Position numbers and translations under genes: made by a program
In this document: in pieces, positions 1 to 10,220 of the stretch
Numbering within the stretch: the first letter of the stretch is position 1
How the letters are laid out: each line of letters opens with the position of its first letter
Assembly: GCA_003216975.1 (NCBI GenBank)
Contig: QCHY01000008.1
Location: 1 to 64,000, forward strand
DNA: 64,000 nt
Source: Prochlorococcus sp. AG-402-I20
Lineage (GTDB): Bacteria; Cyanobacteriota; Cyanobacteriia; PCC-6307; Cyanobiaceae
Reading direction: 5' to 3'
Notes under the pieces: model-generated
The model's database searches: none
What the model saw: the letters and a program-made list of their open reading frames with translations, nothing else
Told to the model about the DNA's origin: nothing

Positions 1-1560
1 ATCAGCAATAACAACTTCAGTAGTTATTAGAAGGGAGGCGATTGAAACAGCATCTTGAAGAGCAAGTCTTATTACTTTTGAGGCGTCTAAGATTCCTGCT
101 TCAAGTAGATCTACATACTCTCCAGTTTGTGCATTGAAGCCTTTACCTAACCTCTTAATATCTGATACAACAACATCTCCATTGAATCCTGCATTTATAG
201 CAATCTGCTTTGTTGGAGCAGTCAATGCTCTTTTTATAATTTCAACTCCGGTTCTTTGATCACCCTCTAGCTTTTTAGATAAATCTTCAAGCCCATCACT
301 TAGTTCTAGAAGCGTTGTTCCTCCACCAGCAACAATACCTTCTTCAATAGCTGCACGAGTTGCATTCAGAGCATCCTCAATTCTGAGCTTTCTATTCTTT
401 AACTCAGTTTCAGTTGGGGCACCAACTTTAATTACAGCAACACCTCCTGCAAGTTTAGCGATTCTCTCGTTTAACTTCTCTTGGTCATACTCAGAATCTG
501 TTTCGTCAAGTTCTCTTTTGATTGAGGCGATGCGATTAGATAATTCGGTATTCTGATTCTCATTTGCGACAATTGTTGTGCTGTCTTTTGTAATTGTTAC
601 TCTTCTAGCTTGTCCTAGGTCAGAAAATTGAACTTTCTCAAGACTCATTGCTTTGTCTTCGCTTATTAATGTGCCACCAGTTAGTACTGCAATATCTCCA
701 AGAGCAGCTTTGCGTCTCTCACCAAATGATGGAGCTCTAACAGCTGCGACCTGTAGAACACCACGATTTTTATTTACAACTAATGTCGCTAATGCTTCAC
801 CCTCTACTTCTTCGGCAAGGATTATTAAGGGTGTTCCACTCTTTTGAACTGTTTCTAAAACAGGAATGAGCTCGGCAATCGATGAGATTTTTTTGTCAGT
901 AATTAGAATTGAAGGATTTTCAAATTCACAAATTAATCGATCTTCATCAGTGACAAAATATGGAGAGCTATACCCTCTGTCAAATGCCATTCCCTCAGTT
1001 ATATCTAGTTCAGTAGCTAGAGATTTGGATTCCTCAACTGTTATTACTCCATCAAAACTAACCTTATCTATTGCATCTGCAATCATTGAACCTATTTCCT
1101 CATCTCCACCAGCACTGACTGTCGCAACTTGTTTAATAGCATCACCACTGACTGAGTTGCTTTTTTTCTTGAGATCATCAACTATTTGAGCTACAGCTTT
1201 TTCCATTCCCCTTCTTAATTCGATTGGGCTTGCTCCAGCAGCTGTATTTCTCAATCCTTCTTGAACCATAAATTGAGCTAAAACTGTTGCAGTAGTTGTT
1301 CCATCCCCAGCTTTTTCCTTCGTTTTTGATGCAACCTGTTCGATAAGCTTTGCCCCTATGTTTTCAAATGGATCTTCAAGATCTATTTCCTTAGCAATTG
1401 TTACTCCATCATTAACAATATCTGGGGCTCCGAATTTTTTTTCAATAACAACATTTCTACCCTTTGGTCCAATTGTGACTTTTAGAGCATTGGCTAAATT
1501 GTTTACTCCTTTTTCTAGAGCACCACGGGATTCGTCTGAAAAACTTAGAAGTTTTGCCAT
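1..1560 (-). CDS. groEL2: Chaperonin GroEL, GroEL2-type paralogue (3' end outside window)
   Basis: 60-kDa chaperonin that folds cytosolic proteins in an ATP-driven double ring. The frame stays open for 520 codons from an ATG at 1560 to the window edge, so about 20-25 C-terminal residues are missing. Visible motifs are the ATP-site GDGTTTAT at residues 85-92 and NDGVTIAKE near 50-58. The N-terminus ([18 protein letters not shown]) resembles the cyanobacterial GroEL2 paralogue rather than the groES-linked GroEL1, and no groES lies upstream: the neighbour is a divergent small membrane-protein gene. I see no CIRCE repeat in the leader, so HrcA control is not supported. Identity is certain; the paralogue assignment is inference. 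Confidence 0.96.
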   Translation of the reverse strand, partial: MAKLLSFSDESRGALEKGVNNLANALKVTIGPKGRNVVIEKKFGAPDIVNDGVTIAKEIDLEDPFENIGAKLIEQVASKTKEKAGDGTTTATVLAQFMVQEGLRNTAAGASPIELRRGMEKAVAQIVDDLKKKSNSVSGDAIKQVATVSAGGDEEIGSMIADAIDKVSFDGVITVEESKSLATELDITEGMAFDRGYSSPYFVTDEDRLICEFENPSILITDKKISSIAELIPVLETVQKSGTPLIILAEEVEGEALATLVVNKNRGVLQVAAVRAPSFGERRKAALGDIAVLTGGTLISEDKAMSLEKVQFSDLGQARRVTITKDSTTIVANENQNTELSNRIASIKRELDETDSEYDQEKLNERIAKLAGGVAVIKVGAPTETELKNRKLRIEDALNATRAAIEEGIVAGGGTTLLELSDGLEDLSKKLEGDQRTGVEIIKRALTAPTKQIAINAGFNGDVVVSDIKRLGKGFNAQTGEYVDLLEAGILDASKVIRLALQDAVSIASLLITTEVVIAD

Positions 1561-1688
1561 ATTTGAATTGAATTAAACTTAATCTCCCACAGGAAACACA
1601 CATTAGGGGAGGCTAAATAAGTGGGGAAAGCCGAATTGTAATTGAGAAATTATTCCCAATTTTTGCAGAAGGTAGTTAGTGTCAACGT

Positions 1689-1865
1689 ATGAACGATCCC
1701 GGGACTTTATTTTTTATTCTAATGGCTGGGTTAGCCGGGACTATGACTTTGATTTATTTCCCTTTGAGGATATTTCTTACAGCTACTGCAAGAAGCAGAA
1801 GATTAAAACTATTGCAGAGAATTAGAAGATTGAGAGATGAACTGGGGCAGCCTATTCAAAATTGA
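1689..1865 (+). CDS. Small membrane protein, 58 aa, unknown function
   Basis: A 58-codon frame with an ATG start fills the gap between groEL2 and fabG. The product begins MNDPGTLFF, has one hydrophobic segment at about residues 7-33, and ends in a very basic tail (several Arg/Lys between 36 and 50) followed by an acidic, polar end. This predicts a single-span protein with the tail in the cytoplasm by the positive-inside rule. It is divergent from groEL2 and convergent with fabG, whose stop lies 7 bases away. The clean start and stop and neat fit between neighbours support a real gene. I do not recognise a family and assign no function. Confidence 0.6.
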   Translation: MNDPGTLFFILMAGLAGTMTLIYFPLRIFLTATARSRRLKLLQRIRRLRDELGQPIQN

Positions 1866-1872
1866 TATCTGC

Positions 1873-2625
1873 TCAACTCATAACCATCCCACCATCAACT
1901 TGAATTGTCTGACCGGTTATGTACGCTGCCGAAGGATCTGCTGCCAAGAACCTCACCGCTCCTGCAACATCCTCAGGATCCCCGAATCGTCCAAGCGGGA
2001 TAGCAGAAAGGATTGATTCATTGTTCAGATCTTTTGTCATATCAGTTGAAATAAAGCCTGGAGCAACTGCATTTACAGTAATTCCTCTGCTTGCAAATTC
2101 TTTTGCAGCACTTTGTGTAAGACCTACTACTCCTGCCTTGGCGGCAGAGTAATTCGCTTGCCCTGGGTTGCCCATCAACCCAACCACAGAAGTTATGTTG
2201 ATAATTCTTCCTTTTTTTTGCTTCAACATCTGCCTAGAAACCGCTCTTGTGCAATAAAAAACACCACTTAAATTAAGGTCTAAAACTTTCTGCCAATCGT
2301 CTGTTTTCATTCTCATTAAAAGCCCATCTTTTGTTATTCCTGCGTTATTGACCAGAACATCAATTTTATTATTTTTCTCCAATACTGTTTTTATCAATTC
2401 ATTTACCGAGTTTTCATTAGAAATATCAGCTTGAAGAGGATATGCCTGACCTCCAAAGGCGTTTATTTCTGATACAACTTTATTTGCATTTTCCAATGAT
2501 GAAGAATAATTGATGATTACTTCTGCTCCTTCCTTTGCTAAAAAAATTGCAATAGCCCTACCAATCCCTCTACTGGCTCCAGTTACAATCGCAGTCTGAC
2601 CTTCAAGTAATTTTGAGAATGACAT
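1873..2625 (-). CDS. fabG: 3-oxoacyl-[acyl-carrier-protein] reductase FabG
   Basis: NADPH-dependent short-chain dehydrogenase that reduces 3-ketoacyl-ACP in type II fatty-acid elongation. At 250 residues it has the usual FabG length. The cofactor glycine motif GASRGIG is at 16-22, NNAG at 93-96, and the catalytic Ser146, Tyr159 and Lys163 (YSAAK) are all present. The C-terminal TGQTIQVDGGMVM ending is typical of FabG rather than of generic SDR enzymes. It is monocistronic-looking, convergent with the 58-residue gene and divergent from ispD over about 160 bases that must hold both promoters. Confidence 0.95.
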   Translation of the reverse strand: MSFSKLLEGQTAIVTGASRGIGRAIAIFLAKEGAEVIINYSSSLENANKVVSEINAFGGQAYPLQADISNENSVNELIKTVLEKNNKIDVLVNNAGITKDGLLMRMKTDDWQKVLDLNLSGVFYCTRAVSRQMLKQKKGRIINITSVVGLMGNPGQANYSAAKAGVVGLTQSAAKEFASRGITVNAVAPGFISTDMTKDLNNESILSAIPLGRFGDPEDVAGAVRFLAADPSAAYITGQTIQVDGGMVMS

Positions 2626-2771
2626 AATCTTATGATTTTTAAAATAGTTAAAACTAAAACTTTATTTATTTAACTTACTCTCAAGTCACTTGCTTTTTGA
2701 AAAGACTTTAAGCTCAGACACTAAAAATAGTTATTTTTACTTGTCGAATATATTAAATGAATAATCAATGG

Positions 2772-2776
2772 GGAGG
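2772..2776 (+). promoter_or_regulatory. Shine-Dalgarno site fixing the ispD GTG start
   Basis: GGAGG lies 8 bases before the GTG at 2785. Strong Shine-Dalgarno sites are uncommon in this window, so this one decides for the GTG start; the upstream ATG at 2768 is in another frame. Confidence 0.6.
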
Positions 2777-2784
2777 GATCAGTT

Positions 2785-3462
2785 GTGCATTTGTTAATTG
2801 CGGCTGCAGGAAGTGGAAGTCGAATGGGTGCGGATAGAAATAAGCTGCTTTTGAAGGTTGCAGGTAAAACGGTTTTAGAGTGGACTTTGAAAGCAGCTTT
2901 CGACGCTAAAACAATTTCTTGGATAGGAATTATTGGACAACCCAAAGACAAAGAAAACATTTGTTCAATTCTTGATCACTCAGTAAAGACAGTTCAATGG
3001 ATCAATGGAGGATCTACAAGACAGCAGTCAGTTCAACTTGGATTAGCTGCCCTTCCAAATGATGCTAAATCTGTGCTGATTCATGATGGGGCAAGATGCT
3101 TGGTGAGATCATTAGTTTTTGATGAAATCTCAAAGATTGTTTCCAAGGGGCAATCTGTGATTGCTGCTTCACAAGTAACTGACACCATAAAAAAGGTTGA
3201 CAAAGATGGTGAGATTATTGAGAGCCCTCCTCGTTCAGATTTATGGGCAGCACAGACACCTCAAGGCTTTCCAGTAAATAAACTGAAGCATGCACATAGT
3301 GAAGCAATCGCTAGGGGATGGGACGTGACCGATGATGCATCCTTGTTTGAACGTATGGGATTACCAGTGAAAATATATGATGCAGGACCTTCAAATATTA
3401 AAGTGACAACTCCATTTGATCTAGTAATTGCAGAGTCTTTATTATCTACATTAAAAGACTAA
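2785..3462 (+). CDS. ispD: 2-C-methyl-D-erythritol 4-phosphate cytidylyltransferase IspD
   Basis: Third step of the MEP isoprenoid pathway: MEP + CTP to CDP-methylerythritol, feeding carotenoid, chlorophyll phytyl and quinone tails. The 225-residue length is normal. The nucleotide-binding motif [10 protein letters not shown] starts at residue 6, followed by the conserved Lys of DRNKLLL, and [11 protein letters not shown] lies near residue 95. The GTG start is supported by a GGAGG 8 bases upstream. The 3' end overlaps the convergent LD-carboxypeptidase gene by 17 bases. The UbiA gene two positions away uses products of the same isoprenoid supply, though it is on the other strand. Confidence 0.95.
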   Translation: MHLLIAAAGSGSRMGADRNKLLLKVAGKTVLEWTLKAAFDAKTISWIGIIGQPKDKENICSILDHSVKTVQWINGGSTRQQSVQLGLAALPNDAKSVLIHDGARCLVRSLVFDEISKIVSKGQSVIAASQVTDTIKKVDKDGEIIESPPRSDLWAAQTPQGFPVNKLKHAHSEAIARGWDVTDDASLFERMGLPVKIYDAGPSNIKVTTPFDLVIAESLLSTLKD

Positions 3463-4321
3463 GGCTCCCTTTATCACCATTTAAGATAGCTTGACTACCT
3501 AATGGAAGTGATGCATTTCCACAACAGTGCCCTATGGGCAGATTTGAAACAATTGGGATTTTAAGATCCTGTGTTCGATCTTTGAAAATATCAAGAAGCT
3601 CAAACGTCTTTGTTTCGTCGACGTTCTTTTCATTATCACAATGTATAAATGATCCAAAACCTAGGCCAGATAGCTGTTGTAGAACTCCAGCTAATCTTAA
3701 GTGAGTTAGCATTCTGTCAATTCTGTAGGGAGCTTCTCCAATATCTTCAATGATTAAGATTGATTTTCTGAAATTTGGTAGATGTTTAGTCCCGATTAAG
3801 TGAGTTAGGACAGTGAGGTTGCCAACAATTAGATGCCCCTTTGAGATTCCACCTCCCCATGCCTCTCCATGAATATCTGGTACATAATTGCCAAACAAAA
3901 GTGATTTAAGCCTGTCTTTACTCCAGTCTGGCTCGGAACCTAACGTTGTAATTAGTGGTCCATGAACTCCTCCGTGAAATCCATCTGCTAGCCGTGCAAG
4001 AAGTATGGAAGTTAAATCAGAAAAGCCAATCATCCAACCTTCTTTCCATGGTTGTCTTTTTTCTAGCAATCTTGCCGACCCCCATCCACCTCTAGCGAAA
4101 ACCAAAAGAGGGTAATGATTGCTTGGGTGTAATTCATTAAACCTAACTTCATCATTACCTGCTAAATAACCCCATGACCTATTTATTGCATCGATATGGC
4201 TACATATTAATCCCCATTCCTGAAGGACTTTGATCCCAGAGTAAAGATCCTCTTTTTTGGTTATTGGCGAACTTGCTGCAACTATGTGGAAATGATCGCC
4301 TTTCTTTATAGGCTCAGTCAT
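3446..4321 (-). CDS. ldcA: LD-carboxypeptidase, peptidase S66 (LdcA/MccF) family
   Basis: Serine peptidase family S66: LdcA members trim the terminal D-Ala of murein tetrapeptides during recycling, and MccF members cleave microcin C-like peptidyl nucleotides. The 291-residue protein shows the N-terminal fold (IVAASSPI), the ARGGWGS turn near 77 and the nucleophile elbow GFSD with Ser101. [12 protein letters not shown] segment near 192-202 and GHCCGN near 265 carry the expected catalytic Glu and His regions. It lies 25 bases downstream of ubiA on the same strand and may be co-transcribed. Murein recycling is the likelier role; the substrate cannot be read from sequence. Confidence 0.85.
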   Translation of the reverse strand: MTEPIKKGDHFHIVAASSPITKKEDLYSGIKVLQEWGLICSHIDAINRSWGYLAGNDEVRFNELHPSNHYPLLVFARGGWGSARLLEKRQPWKEGWMIGFSDLTSILLARLADGFHGGVHGPLITTLGSEPDWSKDRLKSLLFGNYVPDIHGEAWGGGISKGHLIVGNLTVLTHLIGTKHLPNFRKSILIIEDIGEAPYRIDRMLTHLRLAGVLQQLSGLGFGSFIHCDNEKNVDETKTFELLDIFKDRTQDLKIPIVSNLPIGHCCGNASLPLGSQAILNGDKGSLSLLM

Positions 4322-4346
4322 TTGCGAATCTTGCTAAGTACATTGA

Positions 4347-5237
4347 TTAAATAACCCTGCTGAAGATAATGCCAAGAAGTAACAAACTCCCAAGTCTCAC
4401 TTGATTGCTGAAATGCAAACCTGAAGTCTTAATACCTTTTGATCTTGAACTTAATAAGAAAACTTCTCTTTGCATTCCTAAAGTAGTTATCAACCAAAAT
4501 GGCCAATAAATTAATCCTAGATTTGCGTTAAAAGCAGCAAGAGCCAGAAAGAAACAGGTTAAAATGTAGCAAAAAGAAACTGTTTTTATTGATTTTTTCC
4601 CGAGACTGATCGCACTACTATTTAGACCTATTACTTTGTCTTCAATTTCATCTGCCATTGCATAAACAGTATCAAAGCCGAAAGTCCAAAGAACAGTTGC
4701 AAACCAACAAAATATTAATGTCAGTCCTCCTGTTAAGGAAGATTCACTTGCTGCCCAAGGGATTAGAACTGAAAACCCCCAGCAAATAGAAAGAATAAGT
4801 TGGGGATATTTAAACCATCTTTTTGCTGAAGGGTATAAAAGAATTAAAGGTAATGATAGCAATGCAAGTAGAAGGCATAAATTTCTACTTTCTTGTGGGA
4901 TTGAAAGAACTATAAAAAGACTAAGAAATAACATTAAAATTAGTAATATCCATGCAGCCTTGAGAGATACTTTGTCATTAGCTAATGGTCTATCTTTTGT
5001 TCTTATTATCTTCTTATCAAACTTTCTGTCCCAAATATCATTAGCGATGCATCCTGCACCGCTGACAAATAATCCACCTAAAATTATTATTCCCAAAATG
5101 AATAGAGAAGGAGGGGCTGTAGGAGTTAACCAAAGAGACCAGCATGCAGGGATGAGAAGTATCAATCTTCCGCTGGGTTTGTTCCATCTAAGAAGTTGAA
5201 GATAATATCCCATTTTTTGGGTAAGAAGATTATTCAC
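4347..5237 (-). CDS. ubiA: UbiA-family polyprenyltransferase (4-hydroxybenzoate type)
   Basis: Integral membrane prenyltransferase that joins a polyprenyl diphosphate to an aromatic ring; in cyanobacteria this type acts in plastoquinone synthesis. The 296-residue protein has about eight hydrophobic segments and both Asp-rich Mg-diphosphate motifs: NDIWDRKFD at residues 66-74 and DTVYAMADEIED near 190. The frame opens with a GTG at 5237; an in-frame ATG at 5213 would remove eight residues and still leave the conserved RWNKPSGRLILLIPA start. It is divergent from ppx. The family is certain; the exact aromatic acceptor is inferred. Confidence 0.9.
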   Translation of the reverse strand: MNNLLTQKMGYYLQLLRWNKPSGRLILLIPACWSLWLTPTAPPSLFILGIIILGGLFVSGAGCIANDIWDRKFDKKIIRTKDRPLANDKVSLKAAWILLILMLFLSLFIVLSIPQESRNLCLLLALLSLPLILLYPSAKRWFKYPQLILSICWGFSVLIPWAASESSLTGGLTLIFCWFATVLWTFGFDTVYAMADEIEDKVIGLNSSAISLGKKSIKTVSFCYILTCFFLALAAFNANLGLIYWPFWLITTLGMQREVFLLSSRSKGIKTSGLHFSNQVRLGSLLLLGIIFSRVI

Positions 5238-5322
5238 GAAAATTCAAATTGATAATGATTTATAAGGTCTTCTCAATGGGGTGCTGAGGGTGTCAGAGTA
5301 TTGAGGTTCAACCTACTCATTC

Positions 5323-6957
5323 ATGTTAGGTGACTCAATAAATAATTCCTCTGAAAGGAATTCTATTGAATTGGATCTTGGTGAAAATCAAGATTCTGAA
5401 ATATGCCGTGTAGCAACAATTGATATTGGCACTAATTCAACTCATTTGTTAATTGCAAAGATTGAGCGAAAATTGAATACTTTTAGTATTGAACTTGCAG
5501 AGAAATCAACGACACGACTAGGAGAAAGAGATCCTCAGACAGGAGAACTTACTTCCCTAGCTATGAATAGAGCTTTTTCAACATTAAAGAGGTTTAAGGA
5601 TTTATCAGAAAGTTATAAAGTTGAGAGTCTTATTATTGCCGCTACAAGTGCGGTTAGAGAGGCACCTAATGGGAAAAACTTTATTTCTGAAATAAAAAAG
5701 AAGATAGGCTTAGATATTGAATTGATAAGCGGAGCAGAAGAAGCAAGATTGATTTATCTAGGCGTACTTTCAGGGATGCAATTTGGGAATAAACCTCATC
5801 TCGTTCTTGATATTGGAGGAGGTTCGACAGAATTGATCCTTGCTGATAGTTCTGAAGCACGAGCATTAACAAGTACAAAGATTGGAGCAGTAAGATTACA
5901 AAGAGAATTTATTAAAAAAGATCCAATAACTTCGCAAACTGAATTGTTTTTAAGGTCATTTATCAGAGGCTCTATGGAGTCAGCAATTGATAAAGTATTT
6001 AAGAGGATTGAAGTAGGTGAAACGCCAGTTTTAGTGGCAACTAGTGGAACTGCTATGGCTATTGGTACATTGATATCTAATAAAGAAAATAATATTCAAT
6101 CAAAATTACAAGGATATAAAATTCAAAAAAATAATTTGGATACAATTGTTAGTCAATTAATAAAAATGACACCTTCGGAAAGGAGTGAATTATCCTCATT
6201 AAGTGAAAGAAGATCTGAAATTATTGTCCCTGGGGCTTTGATTTTACAAACCATAATGAATATGGTTAATGTTAATGAAATTATTTTAAGTGAGAGGGCT
6301 CTTCGGGAAGGATTAGTTGTTGATTGGATGTGTCGAAATAATTATTTAAAAGATCAGTTGAGCTTTCAAGGATCAATAAGAGAACGAACAGTTATTCATC
6401 AATCTAGGAGATTTGGTGTTAATTCAAAACGATCACAAAGAGTATCAGAATTTGCCCTTACTTTTTATGATCAGACTCGGGGTTTTTTGCATAATGATAA
6501 TGGAGAAGGTAGAGATCTTTTGTGGGCAGCAGCTAAACTTCATGCTTGTGGAAAACATATTAATATCAGTGCTTATCATAAGCATTCGTGGTATTTAATT
6601 AAAAATGGAGAGCTCTTAGGTTATTCCCAGAGTGAGCATTTAATGGTCGCTGCTATTGCAAGATATCATAGGAAAAGTTTTCCAAAAAAAAGACATGAAT
6701 CTTGGCAATTATTGGTTGACGAAAGTCAGAGAACATTGGTTAATGAAATGTCTATAATTCTTCGACTCTCATGCTCTTTGGATAGAAGACCAGAACCTTT
6801 GATATCAAAGATAGCTATTGAAGCTAATAATAAAAAAGTTAATATAGAGCTAATTCCTAATGACTTTGGCCAAAATTTAGATCTTGAGAAATGGAGCTTA
6901 AATAAGTCGATTTTACTAATTAAGAAAATTAAGGATATTGATATAAATATACTTTAA
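5323..6957 (+). CDS. ppx: Exopolyphosphatase, Ppx/GppA family
   Basis: Releases phosphate from the ends of polyphosphate chains; related GppA enzymes hydrolyse pppGpp. The 544-residue protein has the actin-like fold of the family: phosphate-binding loop IDIGTNSTHLLIAK near residue 34 and the second loop LDIGGGSTELIL near 166. A C-terminal HD-like helical domain covers roughly 350-544 (LHACGKHINISAYHKHS). A phosphate store enzyme fits an oligotrophic ocean lifestyle, and the window also holds two pyrophosphatases. The 3' end overlaps the convergent RodZ-like gene by 4 bases. Confidence 0.92.
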   Translation: MLGDSINNSSERNSIELDLGENQDSEICRVATIDIGTNSTHLLIAKIERKLNTFSIELAEKSTTRLGERDPQTGELTSLAMNRAFSTLKRFKDLSESYKVESLIIAATSAVREAPNGKNFISEIKKKIGLDIELISGAEEARLIYLGVLSGMQFGNKPHLVLDIGGGSTELILADSSEARALTSTKIGAVRLQREFIKKDPITSQTELFLRSFIRGSMESAIDKVFKRIEVGETPVLVATSGTAMAIGTLISNKENNIQSKLQGYKIQKNNLDTIVSQLIKMTPSERSELSSLSERRSEIIVPGALILQTIMNMVNVNEIILSERALREGLVVDWMCRNNYLKDQLSFQGSIRERTVIHQSRRFGVNSKRSQRVSEFALTFYDQTRGFLHNDNGEGRDLLWAAAKLHACGKHINISAYHKHSWYLIKNGELLGYSQSEHLMVAAIARYHRKSFPKKRHESWQLLVDESQRTLVNEMSIILRLSCSLDRRPEPLISKIAIEANNKKVNIELIPNDFGQNLDLEKWSLNKSILLIKKIKDIDINIL

Positions 6958-7451
6958 GATAAAAACTTTTTGTCTAATAAAAACATATCACTTCTCTGCG
7001 GATTAATCGAACCATTTTGAGCTCCTTGAAGATATTTTAATAGCACAATTGAAGTAAATAACCCTAGCGCACCCGATAAAATTACCATGCTAAAAGAATG
7101 AAAAGTTCTAATATTCCTAGTATTTTTCTTCTTAATCACAGGGCTAGGTTTAGCTTCAATCTTTTTCTTTTCATTAAGTTCTTCAAGGATAAAACTTGTA
7201 TCTAAGTTCAATTTCTCCGCTATTCTTCGAACCATTGCTCTGATAAAAACTTTTTCAGGAAGTGCGCTTTCATCTCCTGATTCAAGTGCAATAAGTTGTT
7301 CTTTCCCAATTCTGAGTGAAGAAGATAGATCCTCTACTGAAAGATTTCTGCCTTGTCGGGCTTCTCTGAGAAACTCACCAACAGTTTGTAATGCAGATTT
7401 GTTATTTGCGATATGAGTACTATCGCTTTTTCTTTCTTCACTTTTTTTCAA
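6954..7451 (-). CDS. RodZ-like helix-turn-helix membrane protein (short)
   Basis: 165 residues with a Cro/CI-type helix-turn-helix region at about 22-92 (GEFLREARQGRNLSVEDLS, then an FIRAMVRRIAEKL segment), a basic linker, one transmembrane helix at 119-140 and a tail of only about 25 residues. The order HTH, basic linker, helix is that of RodZ, which ties MreB filaments to the membrane, but the large periplasmic beta domain is absent. It starts with TTG at 7451; no ATG exists before residue 68. A morphogenetic anchor or membrane-bound regulator are both possible. Confidence 0.7.
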   Translation of the reverse strand: MKKSEERKSDSTHIANNKSALQTVGEFLREARQGRNLSVEDLSSSLRIGKEQLIALESGDESALPEKVFIRAMVRRIAEKLNLDTSFILEELNEKKKIEAKPSPVIKKKNTRNIRTFHSFSMVILSGALGLFTSIVLLKYLQGAQNGSINPQRSDMFLLDKKFLS

Positions 7452-7569
7452 TTAAACACCTGTTTGGCATTGATTTCATTCTAAAGGCTCTGTAAAGTCG
7501 TTTGTCTCTAAAAGAGAATTTATCTTTGGCTTTAATGGTCATTAAAAAATATTCCTTATTTTATGCTCT

Positions 7570-8322
7570 TTAACTAGGTCTAAATAAATGTGAATGAGTT
7601 GGATTGTAGAGCTTTGATCTATTATTACCGATCTTTAATGTTGGACTAATTATATATAATGTTGTTCTAATTAAATTTTGTTCTTGAGATGTTTTTGCCA
7701 TTTCACTCAAAGGTATAACTTTTATCCATTCGTCTGGCCAGGTTACTCTATATGCAATCGCTACAGGAGTATTCGCAGGATAATATTTTATAAGTATTGA
7801 TTCCACTTCTTCAACATGTCTTGCACTTAGGTACAGACATAAAGAAGATTGAATAGATGCAAGCTTTTGAAGGCTTTCGTTCTCTGGTTTCCCTGTCCTG
7901 CCATCAGCTCTGCTCAGTATTATTGTTTGGGTTAAATCTGGAATTGTAAGTTCAAATCCTAAAGTTGCTGCCGTTGCTTGATATGCACTTACTCCAGGAA
8001 CTACTTCTACCTCAATCCCTTCATCATTTAATCTGCAAATTTGTTCTGATATTGCTCCATATAAACAAGGATCACCATCATGGAGACGAACAATTTTTTT
8101 ACCCTCCTTATGCTTTTTAATCAAGATTAAAAGGATCTCTTCTAGAGTTAATGAACTTGTCCTTATCTTTTCACAATCATCTTTAACAAGTTTTGTTATT
8201 TGTATCGGGATGAGAGAGTCTGTCCAAACAACAACATCCGCTGCTTTTAGTCGTTGCTGAGCTCTTATTGTCATTAAGTCTAAAGCGCCTGGACCTGCTC
8301 CTACAATTGAAATCGGATTCAT
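7570..8322 (-). CDS. cobM: Precorrin-4 C11-methyltransferase CobM
   Basis: SAM-dependent tetrapyrrole methylase that adds the C11 methyl group during cobalamin corrin synthesis. The 250-residue protein has the family's N-terminal [15 protein letters not shown] loop, the GDPCLYGA motif near 84-91 and the [18 protein letters not shown] segment near 108-125. It overlaps lgt by 4 bases (ATGA), so the two are translationally coupled. The cobK gene of the same pathway is elsewhere in this window (46.9 kb), which fits scattered cobamide genes. The CobM/CbiF choice over other methylases rests on the [11 protein letters not shown] segment and overall similarity. Confidence 0.92.
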   Translation of the reverse strand: MNPISIVGAGPGALDLMTIRAQQRLKAADVVVWTDSLIPIQITKLVKDDCEKIRTSSLTLEEILLILIKKHKEGKKIVRLHDGDPCLYGAISEQICRLNDEGIEVEVVPGVSAYQATAATLGFELTIPDLTQTIILSRADGRTGKPENESLQKLASIQSSLCLYLSARHVEEVESILIKYYPANTPVAIAYRVTWPDEWIKVIPLSEMAKTSQEQNLIRTTLYIISPTLKIGNNRSKLYNPTHSHLFRPS

Positions 8323-9230
8323 TGATTCCTCCTATTAATTAAGGAAGGATCTGGGAGTGATTTTTTAGAAATATAAATTCTCCAAATTCCTAATAAACCT
8401 GCATTAATTAAAAATAAGCTAATCAATTGTGCTATTCGTAGTCCTCCCTCACAAAAAGGTGGAACTCCACCTAAGCAGAGAGGATCAGTTCTTAAGGCTT
8501 CTATAAACAACCTTCCTAAGCTGTAGGTGATTAAGTATAAGCAACTTAAACTGCCAGGTGGTAGCGTGAATTCTCTTTTTTGTGCTTTTTGAAAAAGAAA
8601 AATTAGTATGCTAAAAACCAAAATATTCCATATTGATTCATAAAGAAAGGTAGGGTGAAAATAATCTTGCATTGAGAAAATTTCTGGCCTAAATTGAAAA
8701 GGTACAAATAATTTCCAGGGCAAATCTGTAGGTATTCCAAAAGCTTCATTATTAAAGAAATTTCCCCATCTACCTATTGCTTGGCCTAATGCAACTGAAG
8801 GGACCAAAACATCTATGACATCCCAGAAAGGTTCTTTTCTCCAGCGGCAAAAAAAAATGATAGATAATGTACCCATTATTAGTGCTCCATGGATTGCAAT
8901 TCCTCCTCCCCAAATTTCTAATGCACTGGGAATCGGGATATTTAAATTCAGTAAATTAATAGAACTCCAGAAGTTTTTGCCAGTGTAATTTCTCCATTCA
9001 AATGCAACATAATAAGTTCTTGCACCAATCACAGATGCCAAAACTAAAATAGGAAGTAAGTCGTTAATAAGGCTTTTTTTTAAGCCTTTTTGTGAGGCTA
9101 ACTCACCTGAAAGATTAAGACCTACTAAAACGGAAATAGCTATTAGCAATCCATACCACCTTAATGAAAAGGGCCCCAGTTGAAACAACTCAGGCCCAGG
9201 TGATCTAAGCGCTATAAAAATATTTTCCAT
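8319..9230 (-). CDS. lgt: Prolipoprotein diacylglyceryl transferase Lgt
   Basis: Inner-membrane enzyme that moves a diacylglyceryl group from phosphatidylglycerol to the lipobox Cys of prelipoproteins, the first step of lipoprotein maturation. The protein has about seven membrane segments and the Lgt signature [13 protein letters not shown] near residue 155, with the HGALIMG segment upstream (near 115). I chose the ATG at 9230; a TTG one codon earlier is the only alternative. It starts 15 bases after petA and overlaps cobM at its end, so petC-petA-lgt-cobM could be one transcript. Confidence 0.95.
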   Translation of the reverse strand: MENIFIALRSPGPELFQLGPFSLRWYGLLIAISVLVGLNLSGELASQKGLKKSLINDLLPILVLASVIGARTYYVAFEWRNYTGKNFWSSINLLNLNIPIPSALEIWGGGIAIHGALIMGTLSIIFFCRWRKEPFWDVIDVLVPSVALGQAIGRWGNFFNNEAFGIPTDLPWKLFVPFQFRPEIFSMQDYFHPTFLYESIWNILVFSILIFLFQKAQKREFTLPPGSLSCLYLITYSLGRLFIEALRTDPLCLGGVPPFCEGGLRIAQLISLFLINAGLLGIWRIYISKKSLPDPSLINRRNQ

Positions 9231-9244
9231 CAACTCATTTGAAT

Positions 9245-10213
9245 TTATATTCCTTCAGCAGCTTGAACCTTTTCAACTTGTTTCTTTTTGAGGACCAGCA
9301 TTATTTGTGATAAACCAACTCCTATAAAGAAAATTATTAGTCCAATAACCCTTGCTTTGCTTTGTAAAACTATTTCTTTGTCTAGTTGACCAAAACCACC
9401 AACGTTAGGGTCTTCAGTTAATTTTGCACCTTTCTCAACTGTGTCACCTTCTTTTATTAATAGGGAAGTACCAGCAGGAAGATTTTCAGTAAAACTTTCT
9501 CCTTCTTCATTATTTAAATTAATAATTTGTGTTCCATCTTCATTGGTTTTTATTGAGGTTATTGTTCCTGAATTTGTTGCCGTAAACAAATTATTGTTGC
9601 TCTTTTCACCAGTTGGGTAAACTTGCCCTCTTCCTCTATTACCTCCTATGTGAATTGAATACTTTCCAAAGTTAATATTTTTGTCTTTGGTTGGATCAGG
9701 GGAGAGTACAGGGAAAACAATCTCTCTATTTTGATCTCCTGGTAAAGGGCCAACCAAAATAATATTCTCTTGTTCATCACTGTATTGGGTGAAGTAAACA
9801 CCTTGTGTCTCTTCTCTTATTTCATCTGTCCATCTTTCTTGAGGGGCAAGCTTAAATCCATCTGGAAGCATTACAACAGCTCCAACTTGGAGAGGAACTT
9901 TGCTTCCATCAGCGCCAACTTCTTGGAGATCCTTTTTATAGGGAATCTCTACGACTGTTTTGAATACACTATCCGCTGCAACTGATTGAGGAACTTCAGC
10001 TCTTGTTGGCATACTTGCCACATGGCAATTAGCACAAACAATTTTTCCAGTTGCCTCTCTAGGATTTTCGAATTTTTGTTGGGCCCAAAATGGGTATGCC
10101 CAGCTAGGTTGAGGGACTAGAAAAATTGAAAATCCAAGAATAAATGAACAAAGGAAAAGTTTTAATGATCGACTCATGATTTTTTTTTGGGCGTGGAAAT
10201 TTTTTTTGTTCAT
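9245..10213 (-). CDS. petA: Cytochrome f (apocytochrome) PetA
   Basis: c-type haem subunit of the cytochrome b6f complex; it passes electrons to plastocyanin or cytochrome c6 in the thylakoid lumen. The haem site CANCH is at residues 60-64 and the mature protein should start at Tyr40 after PSWA, the Tyr serving as axial haem ligand. A single C-terminal helix near 288-308 anchors it. The frame begins at 10213, but an in-frame ATG at 10177 would give a more typical 27-residue signal peptide and may be the true start. It follows petC after 7 bases, the standard cyanobacterial petCA operon. Confidence 0.97.
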   Translation of the reverse strand: MNKKNFHAQKKIMSRSLKLFLCSFILGFSIFLVPQPSWAYPFWAQQKFENPREATGKIVCANCHVASMPTRAEVPQSVAADSVFKTVVEIPYKKDLQEVGADGSKVPLQVGAVVMLPDGFKLAPQERWTDEIREETQGVYFTQYSDEQENIILVGPLPGDQNREIVFPVLSPDPTKDKNINFGKYSIHIGGNRGRGQVYPTGEKSNNNLFTATNSGTITSIKTNEDGTQIINLNNEEGESFTENLPAGTSLLIKEGDTVEKGAKLTEDPNVGGFGQLDKEIVLQSKARVIGLIIFFIGVGLSQIMLVLKKKQVEKVQAAEGI

Positions 10214-10220
10214 TTATTAA

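Noticed and set aside
653-1576. Plus-strand open frames opposite groEL2
   Set aside because: They lie antisense to an intact, well-conserved chaperonin gene and have low-complexity Ser-rich products; they are shadows.
1561-1688. Search for a CIRCE repeat upstream of groEL2
   Set aside because: No TTAGCACTC-N9-GAGTGCTAA or close variant is visible in the leader.
3446-4321. MccF-type antibiotic self-immunity role for the S66 peptidase
   Set aside because: No peptide-antibiotic biosynthesis genes are nearby; murein recycling is the simpler reading.
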